The notes: generated from the sequence alone by a model not told the origin. A stretch of DNA of 64,000 bases from Campylobacterota bacterium (GCA_003252535.1 QKDN01000031.1:1-64000), one strand, 5' to 3'. Positions 53,286 to 61,576 are shown, numbered from the stretch's first letter. Made by a program: numbers and translations.

Positions 53286-54359
53286 ATGAGAGAGCTCAAA
53301 TCGCCTTTCCGATGGGACAGTTATTCGGATCAGCCCTATCCGCTCAAGGACAAAGCATACAAGCGGAAGAAAAGGATAGCCAACCTCTGGGATACGACAG
53401 TAATGGTACTGACCAATATCTTCTTCTACCCCCTCTCTATCCTGCTGATGAAACTCTGGAGGGGAGGGCCGGTCCACGGGAGCGATTTCATCGGTATGGG
53501 GGTAGATATCACCAAAGGGAGTGAGCAGGTCGCCCTCATCGAGGAGCTCGGGATCAGGCACCTGCTGATCCGGATGCCACTCTGGGAGATGTCGAGGGTC
53601 GACGAGTATGTTGCATTTGCCAAAAGTTTCGGGAAAGAGAAGAAAATATTGATCAATATACTCCAGGACAGGGAGCATATCGAAGACCATGCATTGCTTG
53701 TCGAGGACATCACGCTGCTCTTTAACGTATTCAAGGATGTGGCGGACGAGTTCCAGGTGGGCAACGCGATCAACCGTACCAAGTGGGGATTCTTCTCGGT
53801 AGGGGAGTATCTGAGATTCTACAGTACGGTCGAGAGGATACGCGACCAGCATCATCCGGACATCAGGCTCGTGGGGCCGTCAGTGATAGACTTCGAGTAC
53901 CATTATACCGTCCGCGCCCTCTTCAATCTCTATCCGGTGAGGTATGACAAACTCTCTGCACTGCTCTATGTAGACCGCCGCGGTTCGCCGTACAGTACGC
54001 AGATGGGGATTTTCGACACCCGAAACAAGATCGATATGCTCTATTCCCTGGCCAAACTCTCTCCAAAGACAGGTCATGATATCTATATCACCGAGGTCAA
54101 CTGGCCGATCAGCCATACAGCCCCTTATGCGCCGACATCCGAGGCAGAGTGTATCAGTGAAGAGCTCTATGCCGAGTATATGAGAGAGTACCTCCATATC
54201 GCCAGGGAGAGCGGCAAGATCAGGAGGGTATACTGGCACCAGCTCATCGCTCCAGGATACGGCCTGGTAGACAATCGCGGAACCCGACTGCGCAAAATGC
54301 CTGCATTCAGACTGCTCAAAGCACTTGTGACCGAATACGGTAACCGGAGTGAAGTGTAG
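53286..54359 (+). CDS. TIM-barrel glycoside-hydrolase-like protein
   Basis: A 357-residue protein with a short basic N terminus, one hydrophobic segment (38-56) that may anchor it to the membrane, and a barrel-like domain: GMGVDITKGSEQVALIEELG, VDEFQVGN-type EFQVGNAINRTKWG, IRLVGPSVIDFEYHY, IYITEVNWPI and VYWHQLIAPGYGLVD. The order resembles clan A glycoside hydrolases; ITEVNW would hold the nucleophile Glu, but the usual Asn-Glu acid/base pair is not evident. AAAGGAGGGATAC ribosome site. Its position after hldE suggests a role in envelope glycan trimming. Confidence 0.6.
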   Translation: MRELKSPFRWDSYSDQPYPLKDKAYKRKKRIANLWDTTVMVLTNIFFYPLSILLMKLWRGGPVHGSDFIGMGVDITKGSEQVALIEELGIRHLLIRMPLWEMSRVDEYVAFAKSFGKEKKILINILQDREHIEDHALLVEDITLLFNVFKDVADEFQVGNAINRTKWGFFSVGEYLRFYSTVERIRDQHHPDIRLVGPSVIDFEYHYTVRALFNLYPVRYDKLSALLYVDRRGSPYSTQMGIFDTRNKIDMLYSLAKLSPKTGHDIYITEVNWPISHTAPYAPTSEAECISEELYAEYMREYLHIARESGKIRRVYWHQLIAPGYGLVDNRGTRLRKMPAFRLLKALVTEYGNRSEV

Positions 54360-54470
54360 AGGAACGATCCTGAAAACAATTTGATAACATTTTTTTATTG
54401 AAAAACTATGATTTTGAATTTATTTATGCTATGATCATCATGATTTCTTATCATTTATAAAGGAGAAGAT

Positions 54471-55541
54471 ATGAAAGTAATTATGATAATACTGGCATTC
54501 ATCTTTTCGTTGGATGCAGCCGAAAAAGAGCTATACGTTTACAACTGGTCAGAATATATGCCTGAGTCCGTTCTCAAAGATTTTACCAAAGAGACCGGGA
54601 TCAAGGTGCATTACACCACCTATGACTCCAACGAAGAGATGTACGAAAAGGTCAAGAGCGGCGGCTATGATATCATCGTCCCTTCGACCTATTTTATCAA
54701 CAGGATGGGGCGTGAAGGGCTCCTCATGAAGCTTGACAAGAACAAACTGTCGAATTTCCCCAATCTCGATCAGAAGCTGCTCTACAGGCAGTTCGATCCC
54801 CAAAACGACTACTCCGTACCCTATCTCTGGGGTACCACCGGGCTGAGCTACAACTCCGCGCTGGTCGAAAGCGATGTCAACTCATGGTCTGATCTCTGGG
54901 ACAGCCGCTACAAGAACAGTATCCTGGTCAACGATGATGTCAGGGACGTGTTCGGCATGGCGCTGAAAGTACTTGGGCACTCCTCCAACTCTACCGATCC
55001 CAAAGAGATCGAAGAGGCTTACAAAAAGCTCCTGGAGCTCAAACCCAATATCAAACTGTACTATTCGGGTTCCCAGAAAGAGATATACCTCAAAGAGAAG
55101 GTCAAACTCGGGATCAGTTTCAACGGCGAAGGGTTCATGGCAAAAGAGGATAACCAGGAGGCGAAGATCACCAAACTCCTCTTCGAACCGGAGGAGTTGA
55201 CGGAAAAAGAGGAGAAAAAAGAGATCATGTACGTCTATCCGAAGGAGGGCGCGCTGGTCTGGATGGACTCACTTGCGATCCCGCAGGGGGCGAAGAACGT
55301 AGAGAATGCACACGCATTCATCAATTATCTCCTCAAACCGGAGGTATCCAAGACGATCAGCCAGACGATAGGGTATGCTTCTCCGAATCTCAAAACATTG
55401 GAACTGCTCGATAAAGCGACACGTACCAACCGGATCATCTATCCTACCAAGGCTGATCTCAACAATGCCGAGTTCCAGATCGATGTGGGCGATGCATTGA
55501 GTATCTATGAAAAATACTGGAAAATGCTCAAGGCAGAGTAG
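54471..55541 (+). CDS. potD: PotD-like spermidine/putrescine-binding protein
   Basis: A 356-residue periplasmic solute-binding protein with a signal peptide (about 1-16) and the PotD/PotF pattern: LYVYNWSEYMPESVLKDF, GGYDIIVPSTYFINRM, VPYLWGTTGLSYN, WMDSLAIPQGAKN. The acidic polyamine-site residues fall in these blocks. No PotABC genes are next to it, so it must either serve a distant permease or act as a sensor. AAAGGAGAAG ribosome site; extended -10 TGCTATGAT at 54427-54435. Confidence 0.85.
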   Translation: MKVIMIILAFIFSLDAAEKELYVYNWSEYMPESVLKDFTKETGIKVHYTTYDSNEEMYEKVKSGGYDIIVPSTYFINRMGREGLLMKLDKNKLSNFPNLDQKLLYRQFDPQNDYSVPYLWGTTGLSYNSALVESDVNSWSDLWDSRYKNSILVNDDVRDVFGMALKVLGHSSNSTDPKEIEEAYKKLLELKPNIKLYYSGSQKEIYLKEKVKLGISFNGEGFMAKEDNQEAKITKLLFEPEELTEKEEKKEIMYVYPKEGALVWMDSLAIPQGAKNVENAHAFINYLLKPEVSKTISQTIGYASPNLKTLELLDKATRTNRIIYPTKADLNNAEFQIDVGDALSIYEKYWKMLKAE

Positions 55542-55705
55542 CTTTGATACGATAAAACCTCCTTTGAAAGCAGGGCTCAGAGTCCTGCCTCCATCGATTC
55601 TCCCTCCTTTTCTTTCGTCATCTTGGTCCTGTCATCAATCTATCTTCATAAACTTTTCATAAATATATTTTATACTCCACAATGAATAACTATGAAGGAG
55701 TTCTA

Positions 55706-57457
55706 ATGAAAAAGTTTCTGATCATCTTGATGCTGCTGTGGCTTCCATTTGTTGTGGGATGCAGCAGTACTTCAGGTACAACATCAAGCAGTGAATACGA
55801 GAGCAACAGCGATACAGAGTCATCGGACAGTACGGGTAGCACATCAGGCACTACTACGACGACATCCGACGGTACGACCTCCAGTACTACTACCGGCACC
55901 ACTGTCTCACAGGCAAGCAGCAAATATGTCCTCACTGCATGGAACGACCTGGGAATGCACTGTATGGACGGAAACGACTACTCGGTCTTCTCGATCCTCC
56001 CTCCCTATAACAACCTCCATGCACAGGTCAAGAACAAGAACGGCGATCTCGTCACCTCCGGTATCACCCTTACCTATGAATCGAGCATGGGTGTCGACGG
56101 CAAATGGAACACGAGCAGCGCCGACAAGACCAACTTCTGGAACTATGTCCTCGATCTCTTCGGCGCCAATCCTGCCGATGATGTAGGACTCACCGGCAAT
56201 ACCACCCCTACCAAGACCCCTGCGGCGATGACATTCAACTCCACACACCAGTGGTGGGAGGCTGAAGGCATTCCCATTACCCCGTACAATGACGACGGCA
56301 CTAAGAACTACTACCCCCTTGTCAAGGTCAAGGCCAAGGACAGTGCAGGTACAGTCCTCGCCGAGGTCGAAACGGTACTCCCCGTCAGCGACGAGATGGA
56401 CTGTAGACGCTGCCATGCGAGTACCAGCGGCGATGCAGCGAAACCTTCCAAAGGATGGGTCAACGATCCCGACAGCGAGAAGGACTACAAGCTCAATATC
56501 CTGAGACTCCACGACCAGGAGCACCCGACTGCCGTGAGCGACAACGCCGCTGCACTGCTTAACAAAGGGTACACTTATGACAGCAACGGCCTTGAAGCGA
56601 CCGCGAACGGTGGCGTCCCCGTCCTCTGTGTCGCCTGCCACAAGTCCAATGCACTGCCCAATGTCGGTATCAAGCTCAAGCCGCTCACACAGGCGATCCA
56701 TACCCTCCATGCTGCGGTCACAGACCCCGATACCAATCTCAAGCTCGGCGACAGTACCAACAGAACATCGTGCTATGCCTGTCACCCCGGCTCCAAGACA
56801 GAGTGTCTGCGCGGCGCGATGGGTGATGCCAAGAATCCAGACGGCAGCTCCAAGATGCAGTGCCAGAGCTGCCACGGGACGATGCATGCCGTAGGCAACA
56901 GCAACAGGGAGGGTTGGCTCGCACAGCCGAACTGCCAGGCATGTCACCACGACGGCGTCCAGGAGACTACGGCTATCGATCCGGCAACGGGAACATTGAG
57001 ACAGGTCGTAGACAACAAGTTCGCGACCAATGTCAATACACCGGCCACAGGCTTCAGCCTCTACCGGTTCAGCAAGGGGCACGGCAATCTCCAGTGTGAA
57101 GCTTGCCACGGATCGACCCATGCGATCTACCCTGCCCATACGGCTGACAACAAAGTGAGTATCGCTATCCAGGGTCACACCGGCACGATAGCCGAGTGTA
57201 CTGCCTGCCACGACACCGTCCCCAAAACAACTACAGGCGGACCGCACGGTATGCATCCCGTCGGCTCATCATGGGTCAACGACCATAAAAATGTAGCAGA
57301 AAGCAATCCTACGCAGTGTAAAGTATGCCACGGCAGCGACTACAAGGGCTCGGTACTCTCCAAAACATTTGCCGACAGAACGCTCGCCAACAAGTCGTTC
57401 CCCAAAGGGACGCAGATCGGCTGCTACAGCTGTCACAACGGCCCGGGAGGGGATTGA
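55706..57457 (+). CDS. Nine-haem c-type cytochrome lipoprotein
   Basis: A 583-residue exported protein with lipobox VVGC (lipidated Cys19), a Ser/Thr-only linker (20-65), a non-haem N-terminal domain opening YVLTAWNDLGMHCMDGNDYS, then nine CXXCH haem sites (CRRCH, CVACH, CYACH, CQSCH, CQACH, CEACH, CTACH, CKVCH, CYSCH) in the C-terminal two thirds. Likely carries electrons in the periplasm or at the outer membrane; the acceptor is unknown. The start at 55706 has AAGGAG; an ATG 24 bp upstream is less likely. No cytochrome or oxidoreductase partner is adjacent. Confidence 0.88.
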   Translation: MKKFLIILMLLWLPFVVGCSSTSGTTSSSEYESNSDTESSDSTGSTSGTTTTTSDGTTSSTTTGTTVSQASSKYVLTAWNDLGMHCMDGNDYSVFSILPPYNNLHAQVKNKNGDLVTSGITLTYESSMGVDGKWNTSSADKTNFWNYVLDLFGANPADDVGLTGNTTPTKTPAAMTFNSTHQWWEAEGIPITPYNDDGTKNYYPLVKVKAKDSAGTVLAEVETVLPVSDEMDCRRCHASTSGDAAKPSKGWVNDPDSEKDYKLNILRLHDQEHPTAVSDNAAALLNKGYTYDSNGLEATANGGVPVLCVACHKSNALPNVGIKLKPLTQAIHTLHAAVTDPDTNLKLGDSTNRTSCYACHPGSKTECLRGAMGDAKNPDGSSKMQCQSCHGTMHAVGNSNREGWLAQPNCQACHHDGVQETTAIDPATGTLRQVVDNKFATNVNTPATGFSLYRFSKGHGNLQCEACHGSTHAIYPAHTADNKVSIAIQGHTGTIAECTACHDTVPKTTTGGPHGMHPVGSSWVNDHKNVAESNPTQCKVCHGSDYKGSVLSKTFADRTLANKSFPKGTQIGCYSCHNGPGGD

Positions 57458-57515
57458 TCCTCTCCGGTTTGCGTACGCCATGTGATATGTGGGGTGTGCG
57501 GTGATCTTTTTATTG

Positions 57516-57521
57516 TATAAT
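57516..57521 (+). promoter_or_regulatory. Putative -10 box before the DUF502 gene
   Basis: TATAAT at 57516-57521, 29 bp before the GTG start. No -35 is obvious. Confidence 0.4.
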
Positions 57522-57550
57522 GTGCTCATTTGCAGCAAAGGTAGATCACC

Positions 57551-58207
57551 GTGAAAGACAGCATCCTCAAACACTTCACCCAGACCATCCTCCAGGGGCT
57601 CTTCGGGCTCCTCCCCGTAACCATCACCGTCGTCGTCATCCTCTGGCTCTACGGCAAGATCGACCTGCTGGTCGAAAAGCTCTTCCACCTCGTCGGCTTT
57701 ACGCCGCAGCACCATGAGTTCCTCTGGTTCCTCGCTGCGATCACGCTCTTCTTCGTCCTCCTCTATGTGATGGGGCACCTGATGCAGACGAGACTTGTCA
57801 AGTTCTTCGAGGGGATGCTCGCGAGGATACCCGGCTACAAGACCATCAAGGATATCATCAATATCTTCAACTCATCCAAAGAGGGCGAGAACCGCGTCCT
57901 CGTCGTCGCCATCAAGGGCTTCGCGAGCGAGGGGTACAACATCGGCCTGATGTACTCCCAGAAGGAGAGCATCATCAAAGACCACTACACCGTCACCCTC
58001 TCTATGTCCCCCATCCCCAACGGCGGCTATATGTTCGAGGTCCACAAGAGCAATATCTACGTCATCGAAGAAGCCACCTTCGATCACAACCTCCAGTACC
58101 TCCTCTCGATGGGTGTCAAAAGCTTCGCCGAGGTGGTCAAGAGCGAACCGAAAGAACTCGAAGAGTTGACAGTATTGAGCGAGTGGCTGGAGAAGTATAA
58201 GGGGTAG
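57551..58207 (+). CDS. DUF502-family membrane protein
   Basis: A 218-residue protein with two N-terminal membrane helices (about 13-38 and 55-77) and a C-terminal soluble domain: GMLARIPGYKTIKDIINIF, VLVVAIKGFASEGYNIGLM, TVTLSMSPIPNGGYMFEVHK. These blocks match DUF502, conserved in bacteria and plants (COV-like proteins) without a settled function. GTG start, single gene. Confidence 0.85.
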   Translation: MKDSILKHFTQTILQGLFGLLPVTITVVVILWLYGKIDLLVEKLFHLVGFTPQHHEFLWFLAAITLFFVLLYVMGHLMQTRLVKFFEGMLARIPGYKTIKDIINIFNSSKEGENRVLVVAIKGFASEGYNIGLMYSQKESIIKDHYTVTLSMSPIPNGGYMFEVHKSNIYVIEEATFDHNLQYLLSMGVKSFAEVVKSEPKELEELTVLSEWLEKYKG

Positions 58208-58328
58208 TTGACACGATATAGGAATCGGTGCTTTAGCTCCGCCCGTAGCACACGTTGTGAAGCTCTGGATTCGCAATGCCTTATTGGTGATGCAGAGTTT
58301 CATAATAGGTAGTCAATACAATAGGGTA

Positions 58329-58351
58329 TTCCAAAGCAGGGAGCTTTGGAA
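58329..58351. repeat. Short hairpin with CGAG tail
   Basis: TTCCAAAGC and GCTTTGGAA form a 9-bp stem followed by CGAGT, resembling 35066-35087. It lies in the 193-bp gap between the DUF502 and SUKH genes. Confidence 0.5.
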
Positions 58352-58400
58352 CGAGTATAAAATATGATAAGTTAAAGTAGTACACTATATAAGGAAAAAT

Positions 58401-59024
58401 ATGCTGGAAAAAATTAAAAACTTACTTCAGGAAAAAGCGCCTAAAATATTAGATGCTTTACAAGGCCCTGCAACAGATGTTTCAATTCAAAGTTTAGAAA
58501 ATCTAGTTGGAAAGCAATTGCCTAATGGTTTTATACAACTATACAAAGAACATAATGGAACAAAGCCGGATCAGTATGCGAATTTTGCATATGGAGTTCC
58601 ATTTATTCCCATAGAACAAAGTATAGCTCAAATTGAAAGTTATATTCAAAATACACACAATACACATTTAATGTACGCTGATGTAGGAATTAAAATTGAC
58701 TATCTTTTTGGGCCTTTGAGAATTCCAATTGGTGATGATTGTGGTACTTCATTGATCTGTGTTGATCTGGACCCTGCTGAAGAAGGTATTTATGGACAAG
58801 TTATATTGATTGACTATGAGTTTGACATAGCACTTCGATTAAATGATTCAGTAGAACTGTATTTAATAAAATTTGAAGAGGATTTGGAAGCCGGTAACTA
58901 TTCTTTACAAGAAGATGCTCTTGAGGATGGTGTTCATTGGTTAGAACCTATCAGAGAAATTGATCCTGTTAACTGGTTTAACTCGCCAACTTGGAGTTAT
59001 GTTAATAAAGAAATGAATGCTTAG
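58401..59024 (+). CDS. SMI1/KNR4 (SUKH) family protein
   Basis: A 207-residue protein of the SUKH fold: IQSLENLVGKQLPNGFIQLY, then YKEHNG, YGVPFIPIEQ and IPIGDDCGTSLICVDLDPAE. Many SUKH proteins are immunity proteins against polymorphic or contact-dependent nuclease toxins, but no toxin gene is next to it, so it may be an orphan immunity gene. The gene is much richer in A/T than its neighbours. An AAGGAAAAAT ribosome site precedes the ATG. Confidence 0.82.
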   Translation: MLEKIKNLLQEKAPKILDALQGPATDVSIQSLENLVGKQLPNGFIQLYKEHNGTKPDQYANFAYGVPFIPIEQSIAQIESYIQNTHNTHLMYADVGIKIDYLFGPLRIPIGDDCGTSLICVDLDPAEEGIYGQVILIDYEFDIALRLNDSVELYLIKFEEDLEAGNYSLQEDALEDGVHWLEPIREIDPVNWFNSPTWSYVNKEMNA

Positions 59025-59028
59025 TGCT

Positions 59029-59067
59029 CTCGTGCCGCATCTCCTGATACGGCACATCATCTCTCAG
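59029..59067 (+). repeat. 39-bp hairpin repeat, copy 1
   Basis: Begins CTCGTGCCGCATCTCCTGAT and folds through GTGCCG/CGGCAC. Matches 59793-59831 at about 33 of 39 positions. The pair brackets the REPIN-like hairpins and the Phd-YoeB module in direct orientation. Confidence 0.7.
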
Positions 59068-59083
59068 AGTACATCATTTCATC

Positions 59084-59175
59084 GTAGGTCGGGGTGCTTG
59101 ACCCCGACACTCACTTCTCAAACCGAACATTTACTATATCCGAAATATGCGTCGGGGTCAAGCACCCCGACCTAC
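59084..59175. repeat. GTAG hairpin pair (REPIN-like), locus 3
   Basis: GTAGGTCGGGGTGCTTGACC onward (59084-59108) and its reverse complement copy (59151-59175) face each other across 42 bp. The core differs from loci 1 and 2 but the 5' GTAGG plus palindrome and the inverted pairing are the same. Confidence 0.75.
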
Positions 59176-59204
59176 AGTACTCAGAAAACAAAATAAAACC
59201 TCCC

Positions 59205-59235
59205 TTGACAAAGCGTACGACTATTGGTACAATAG
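59205..59235 (+). promoter_or_regulatory. Promoter and likely operator of the Phd-YoeB module
   Basis: TTGACA (59205-59210), 17-bp spacer, TACAAT (59228-59233), the best consensus promoter in the window. The palindrome CTATTG-GTA-CAATAG (59221-59235) covers the -10, a natural site for antitoxin-toxin autorepression. Confidence 0.65.
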
Positions 59236-59258
59236 ATAAATTTTCAAAAAGGCAGATC

Positions 59259-59507
59259 ATGACCAAAAAGATAATACCCGTCAGTCAGGCGAGGGCGAAT
59301 ATCTACTCCCTGATGGACGAGACGGCACAGACCCATGAGCCCATACTCATCACAGGGAAGAGAAACAATGTCGTGATGCTCTCGCAGGAGGACTGGGACG
59401 CTATAGAGGAGACACTTTATCTGAGTTCCATCCCCGGTATGGTCTCCTCGGTACGGGAAGCGATGGAAGCACCAGACAGCGAATATAGTGAAGATATCGA
59501 ATGGTAG
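59259..59507 (+). CDS. Phd/YefM-family antitoxin
   Basis: An 82-residue antitoxin: the N-terminal DNA-binding part VSQARANIYSLMDETAQTHEPILITGKRNNVVMLS shows the Phd/YefM pattern across about residues 8-42, then SQEDWDAIEETLYL and an acidic C-terminal tail that covers the toxin. Start at 59259, after AAAAAGG; the open frame upstream runs through the REPIN-like repeat and is not used. Overlaps the toxin gene by 7 bp. Confidence 0.88.
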   Translation: MTKKIIPVSQARANIYSLMDETAQTHEPILITGKRNNVVMLSQEDWDAIEETLYLSSIPGMVSSVREAMEAPDSEYSEDIEW

Positions 59508-59770
59508 AGTACAGGATACTCTATAGCAAAGAAGCCCTCAAAGATGCGAAAAAGCTCACAAGCGCCAACCTGTCAGAGAAAGCCAAAGAGCTGATAGAGA
59601 TCATCAGGAAAGACCCGTACCAAAATCCGCCGCCTTATAAAAAACTGGTCGGCAATCTACAGGGTGCATTCTCAAGAAGGATCAATATCCAGCACAGGCT
59701 GGTCTATGAAGTACGGGAAAGCGACAGGGTCGTGAGAGTATTGCGTATGTGGTCACATTACGGTGAGTGA
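59501..59770 (+). CDS. YoeB/Txe-family mRNA interferase toxin
   Basis: An 89-residue RelE-superfamily toxin of the YoeB/Txe type: ILYSKEALKDAKKL, KELIEIIRKDPYQNPPPYKKL, then SRRINIQHRLVYEV and RMWSHYGE at the C terminus, which hold the catalytic Arg/His/Tyr set. It cuts mRNA at ribosomes. Toxin and antitoxin order and overlap are as in YefM-YoeB. Confidence 0.88.
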   Translation: MVEYRILYSKEALKDAKKLTSANLSEKAKELIEIIRKDPYQNPPPYKKLVGNLQGAFSRRINIQHRLVYEVRESDRVVRVLRMWSHYGE

Positions 59771-59792
59771 TAGCAGTCGACTCAAACTCTGC

Positions 59793-59831
59793 CTCGTGCC
59801 GTATCTCCTGACACGGCACACTAGCTCTTAG
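59793..59831 (+). repeat. 39-bp hairpin repeat, copy 2
   Basis: Begins CTCGTGCCGTATCTCCTGAC; direct repeat of 59029-59067. In this copy the extra T-A pair extends the stem by one base compared with copy 1. Confidence 0.7.
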
Positions 59832-59875
59832 GTACCTACTGTACTAAAATATACCGAACTTGATCATCTCATCCT

Positions 59876-60226
59876 CTACGACAGCTCAGCCTGCTGTTTT
59901 TTGGTCAGACCGCTGACGATCAGGGCGTAGGATTCGTCGATCATCTCGCAGAGCACTTCATCCTCCAGGCATCCGTCGAGGACCACGGTGTTCCAGTGCT
60001 TTTTGTTCATGTGGTATCCGGGCACTACGCAGGGGTAGAGATCGCGGTAGACGAGACAGTCTTCGGGAGTCGCTTTGAGATTGATCCTCAGCGGGTTCTC
60101 CTCGATGGAGATGATCGCGAAGAGCTTGCCCATCACTTTGAAAACTGCGTGTTCTTTGCCGAACGGGAACTCCTTGATCGCACCGTTTTTGGAGAGGCAG
60201 TAGGATTCGAGTGTTTCTGGTCTCAT
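59876..60226 (-). CDS. MmcQ/YjbR-family protein
   Basis: A 116-residue protein of the CyaY-like MmcQ/YjbR fold: MRPETLESYCLSKNGAIKEF, KVMGKLFAIIS, NLKATPEDC, VPGYHMNKKHWNTVVLDG. Family members are often called DNA-binding on structural grounds, with no proven role. GGGAGATATCC ribosome site. It follows the methyltransferase gene on the same strand with 28 bp between and may be co-transcribed. Confidence 0.85.
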   Translation of the reverse strand: MRPETLESYCLSKNGAIKEFPFGKEHAVFKVMGKLFAIISIEENPLRINLKATPEDCLVYRDLYPCVVPGYHMNKKHWNTVVLDGCLEDEVLCEMIDESYALIVSGLTKKQQAELS

Positions 60227-60254
60227 CGGATATCTCCCGCTTTCAATTTATTGC

Positions 60255-60938
60255 CTATCGGCTGATCCGCAGCATATATCCTGCCCCTGGCTGGAATTCG
60301 AAACCGACCTTGACGACCTTGCATTCGTACCCTTCCAGATCGTTCATCAGACGATAGAGATGGGGTGAGAAGTTTTCCGCTTCGTTTTCCCTGGAGTTCT
60401 TGTAATCAACCAGAGGAAAGATACATACCTCTCGCGCAACACGGAGCATCTCAAGCACGGATGCTTTGTGGAACTCATAGTCGAACCTGTCATCGTAGAC
60501 GAAGAGCAGATGGCTGGAGAGCAGTATATCGAAACTGTCGTCATCATAGGCTAAAGAGGGGAGGGTATTGCAGTGATAGTGCTCCGGGTCGTAATCTGTA
60601 CAAAACTCCCTCAGCGCTCTTTCCCTGTATCCCCTGTGCCCATCGATGGAGTGGTAAAAATCGAAGTTGCATCCCTCCATCCAGCTCGTATCTTCGTATA
60701 TTTTGGCGATAGTCTCTTCACCATTCTTGCAGATATCCTCTATATTGAACCGGTAGATGATATCTGTACTGGCTGCCTCGATACCGTTGGCCCGTGCCAT
60801 CGCTCCAAATGAACTTGCCCCGCCGGGACAGTCCAAAACTCTCTTGCCTCTGAGCATCCCGATATCGAGACCAAAGAACGCCATATACTCCTCGAAAGTA
60901 CGACCTGTAACGAGGATATCGTCCAGTTGTAAAGACAT
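60255..60938 (-). CDS. SAM-dependent methyltransferase (class I)
   Basis: A 227-residue protein with a methyltransferase-like core: RVLDCPGGASSFGAMARANG in the motif I position, with CPGG replacing the more usual GxG, ASTDII as motif II, and FDILLSSHLLFVYDD as motif IV. The substrate is unknown. AAAGGATAAAG ribosome site. A 25-codon ORF with a strong ribosome site lies upstream on the same strand and might act as a leader. Confidence 0.78.
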   Translation of the reverse strand: MSLQLDDILVTGRTFEEYMAFFGLDIGMLRGKRVLDCPGGASSFGAMARANGIEAASTDIIYRFNIEDICKNGEETIAKIYEDTSWMEGCNFDFYHSIDGHRGYRERALREFCTDYDPEHYHCNTLPSLAYDDDSFDILLSSHLLFVYDDRFDYEFHKASVLEMLRVAREVCIFPLVDYKNSRENEAENFSPHLYRLMNDLEGYECKVVKVGFEFQPGAGYMLRISR

Positions 60939-60999
60939 GCTTTATCCTTTGTGGTAAATAATATGTGTTTTAAATGAAAGTTGTATGAGGTATAGAGGC

Positions 61000-61077
61000 T
61001 CAGCGCCAGAGTGAGAATAGAGAAAGGGTGGACTGGAATGCATTGAGCGATGGGATGAGTGTATATCGATACTGCAT
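61000..61077 (-). CDS. Possible 25-residue leader peptide
   Basis: A 25-codon ORF (MQYRYTLIPSLNAFQSTLSL and five more residues) preceded by AAAAAAGGAGAAACT, one of the best ribosome sites in the region. It ends 62 bp before the methyltransferase start on the same strand. It is hydrophobic and rich in Leu and Ser. Could be a leader peptide, a small membrane peptide or chance. Confidence 0.3.
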   Translation of the reverse strand: MQYRYTLIPSLNAFQSTLSLFSLWR

Positions 61078-61186
61078 AGTTTCTCCTTTTTTGTTGCCAC
61101 AATAGTAGCATGAATTGTTTAAGATATACAGTTTGGGAATTGATAAATTTGTGGTAGACTAAACTATCATGAATGAAGGAGTGAAT

Positions 61187-61576
61187 GTGACACCAATCAA
61201 GACTTTTAACATTTTTATGATAATGAGCCTCGTTACGATTCAGATAGTATTTGCAAATGTGCCGATCGTGAAGCAATATAGCTATAAATTCTATGGCGTG
61301 GTTTTTGGTATAGTGATTGATAAAAATGGTGATTTGCATAACCTGAGAATTGTCAAGGTTTTAGACCCTGCATGCAAAGGGTGCGATCTGTCGGATATGA
61401 AAGTTTCACAAGAGTTTTTTGATAATGTGCAACAGCATGTCAGAACAAAAGGGTATAAGCCAGAGATTGAAAACGGTATAGCAAAAGAGTTCTATACCTA
61501 TTTTATTTACGACCCAATGAGACCTGAAAGGATCGATCTTGATCCCAATAATGAGTCAAATACAACAAAAAAATAA
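61187..61576 (+). CDS. Exported hypothetical protein
   Basis: A 129-residue protein with a signal peptide (residues 1-23, ending VFAN) and a mature domain containing FGIVIDKNGDLHNLRIVKVL, ACKGCDLS (a CxxC pair) and a long helix. The strand-helix order with a C-terminal YKPEIENGIAKEFYTYF recalls TonB-C-like periplasmic domains, though weakly. GTG at 61187 follows AAGGAG with ideal spacing; an upstream ATG at 61169 has none. The next gene starts 3 bp after its stop. Confidence 0.6.
   Translation: MTPIKTFNIFMIMSLVTIQIVFANVPIVKQYSYKFYGVVFGIVIDKNGDLHNLRIVKVLDPACKGCDLSDMKVSQEFFDNVQQHVRTKGYKPEIENGIAKEFYTYFIYDPMRPERIDLDPNNESNTTKK

Noticed and set aside
53230-53289. 19-codon ORF overlapping the TIM-barrel gene start as ATGA
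   Set aside because: No good ribosome site of its own; more likely leader sequence that happens to be open.
55907-57256. 449-codon open frame antisense to the multihaem cytochrome
   Set aside because: The sense strand carries nine CXXCH motifs and a lipobox; the antisense frame is a GC-skew artefact.
60740-61339. 199-codon minus-strand ORF overlapping the methyltransferase start
   Set aside because: Different frame from the methyltransferase, no ribosome site, composition unlike a protein.
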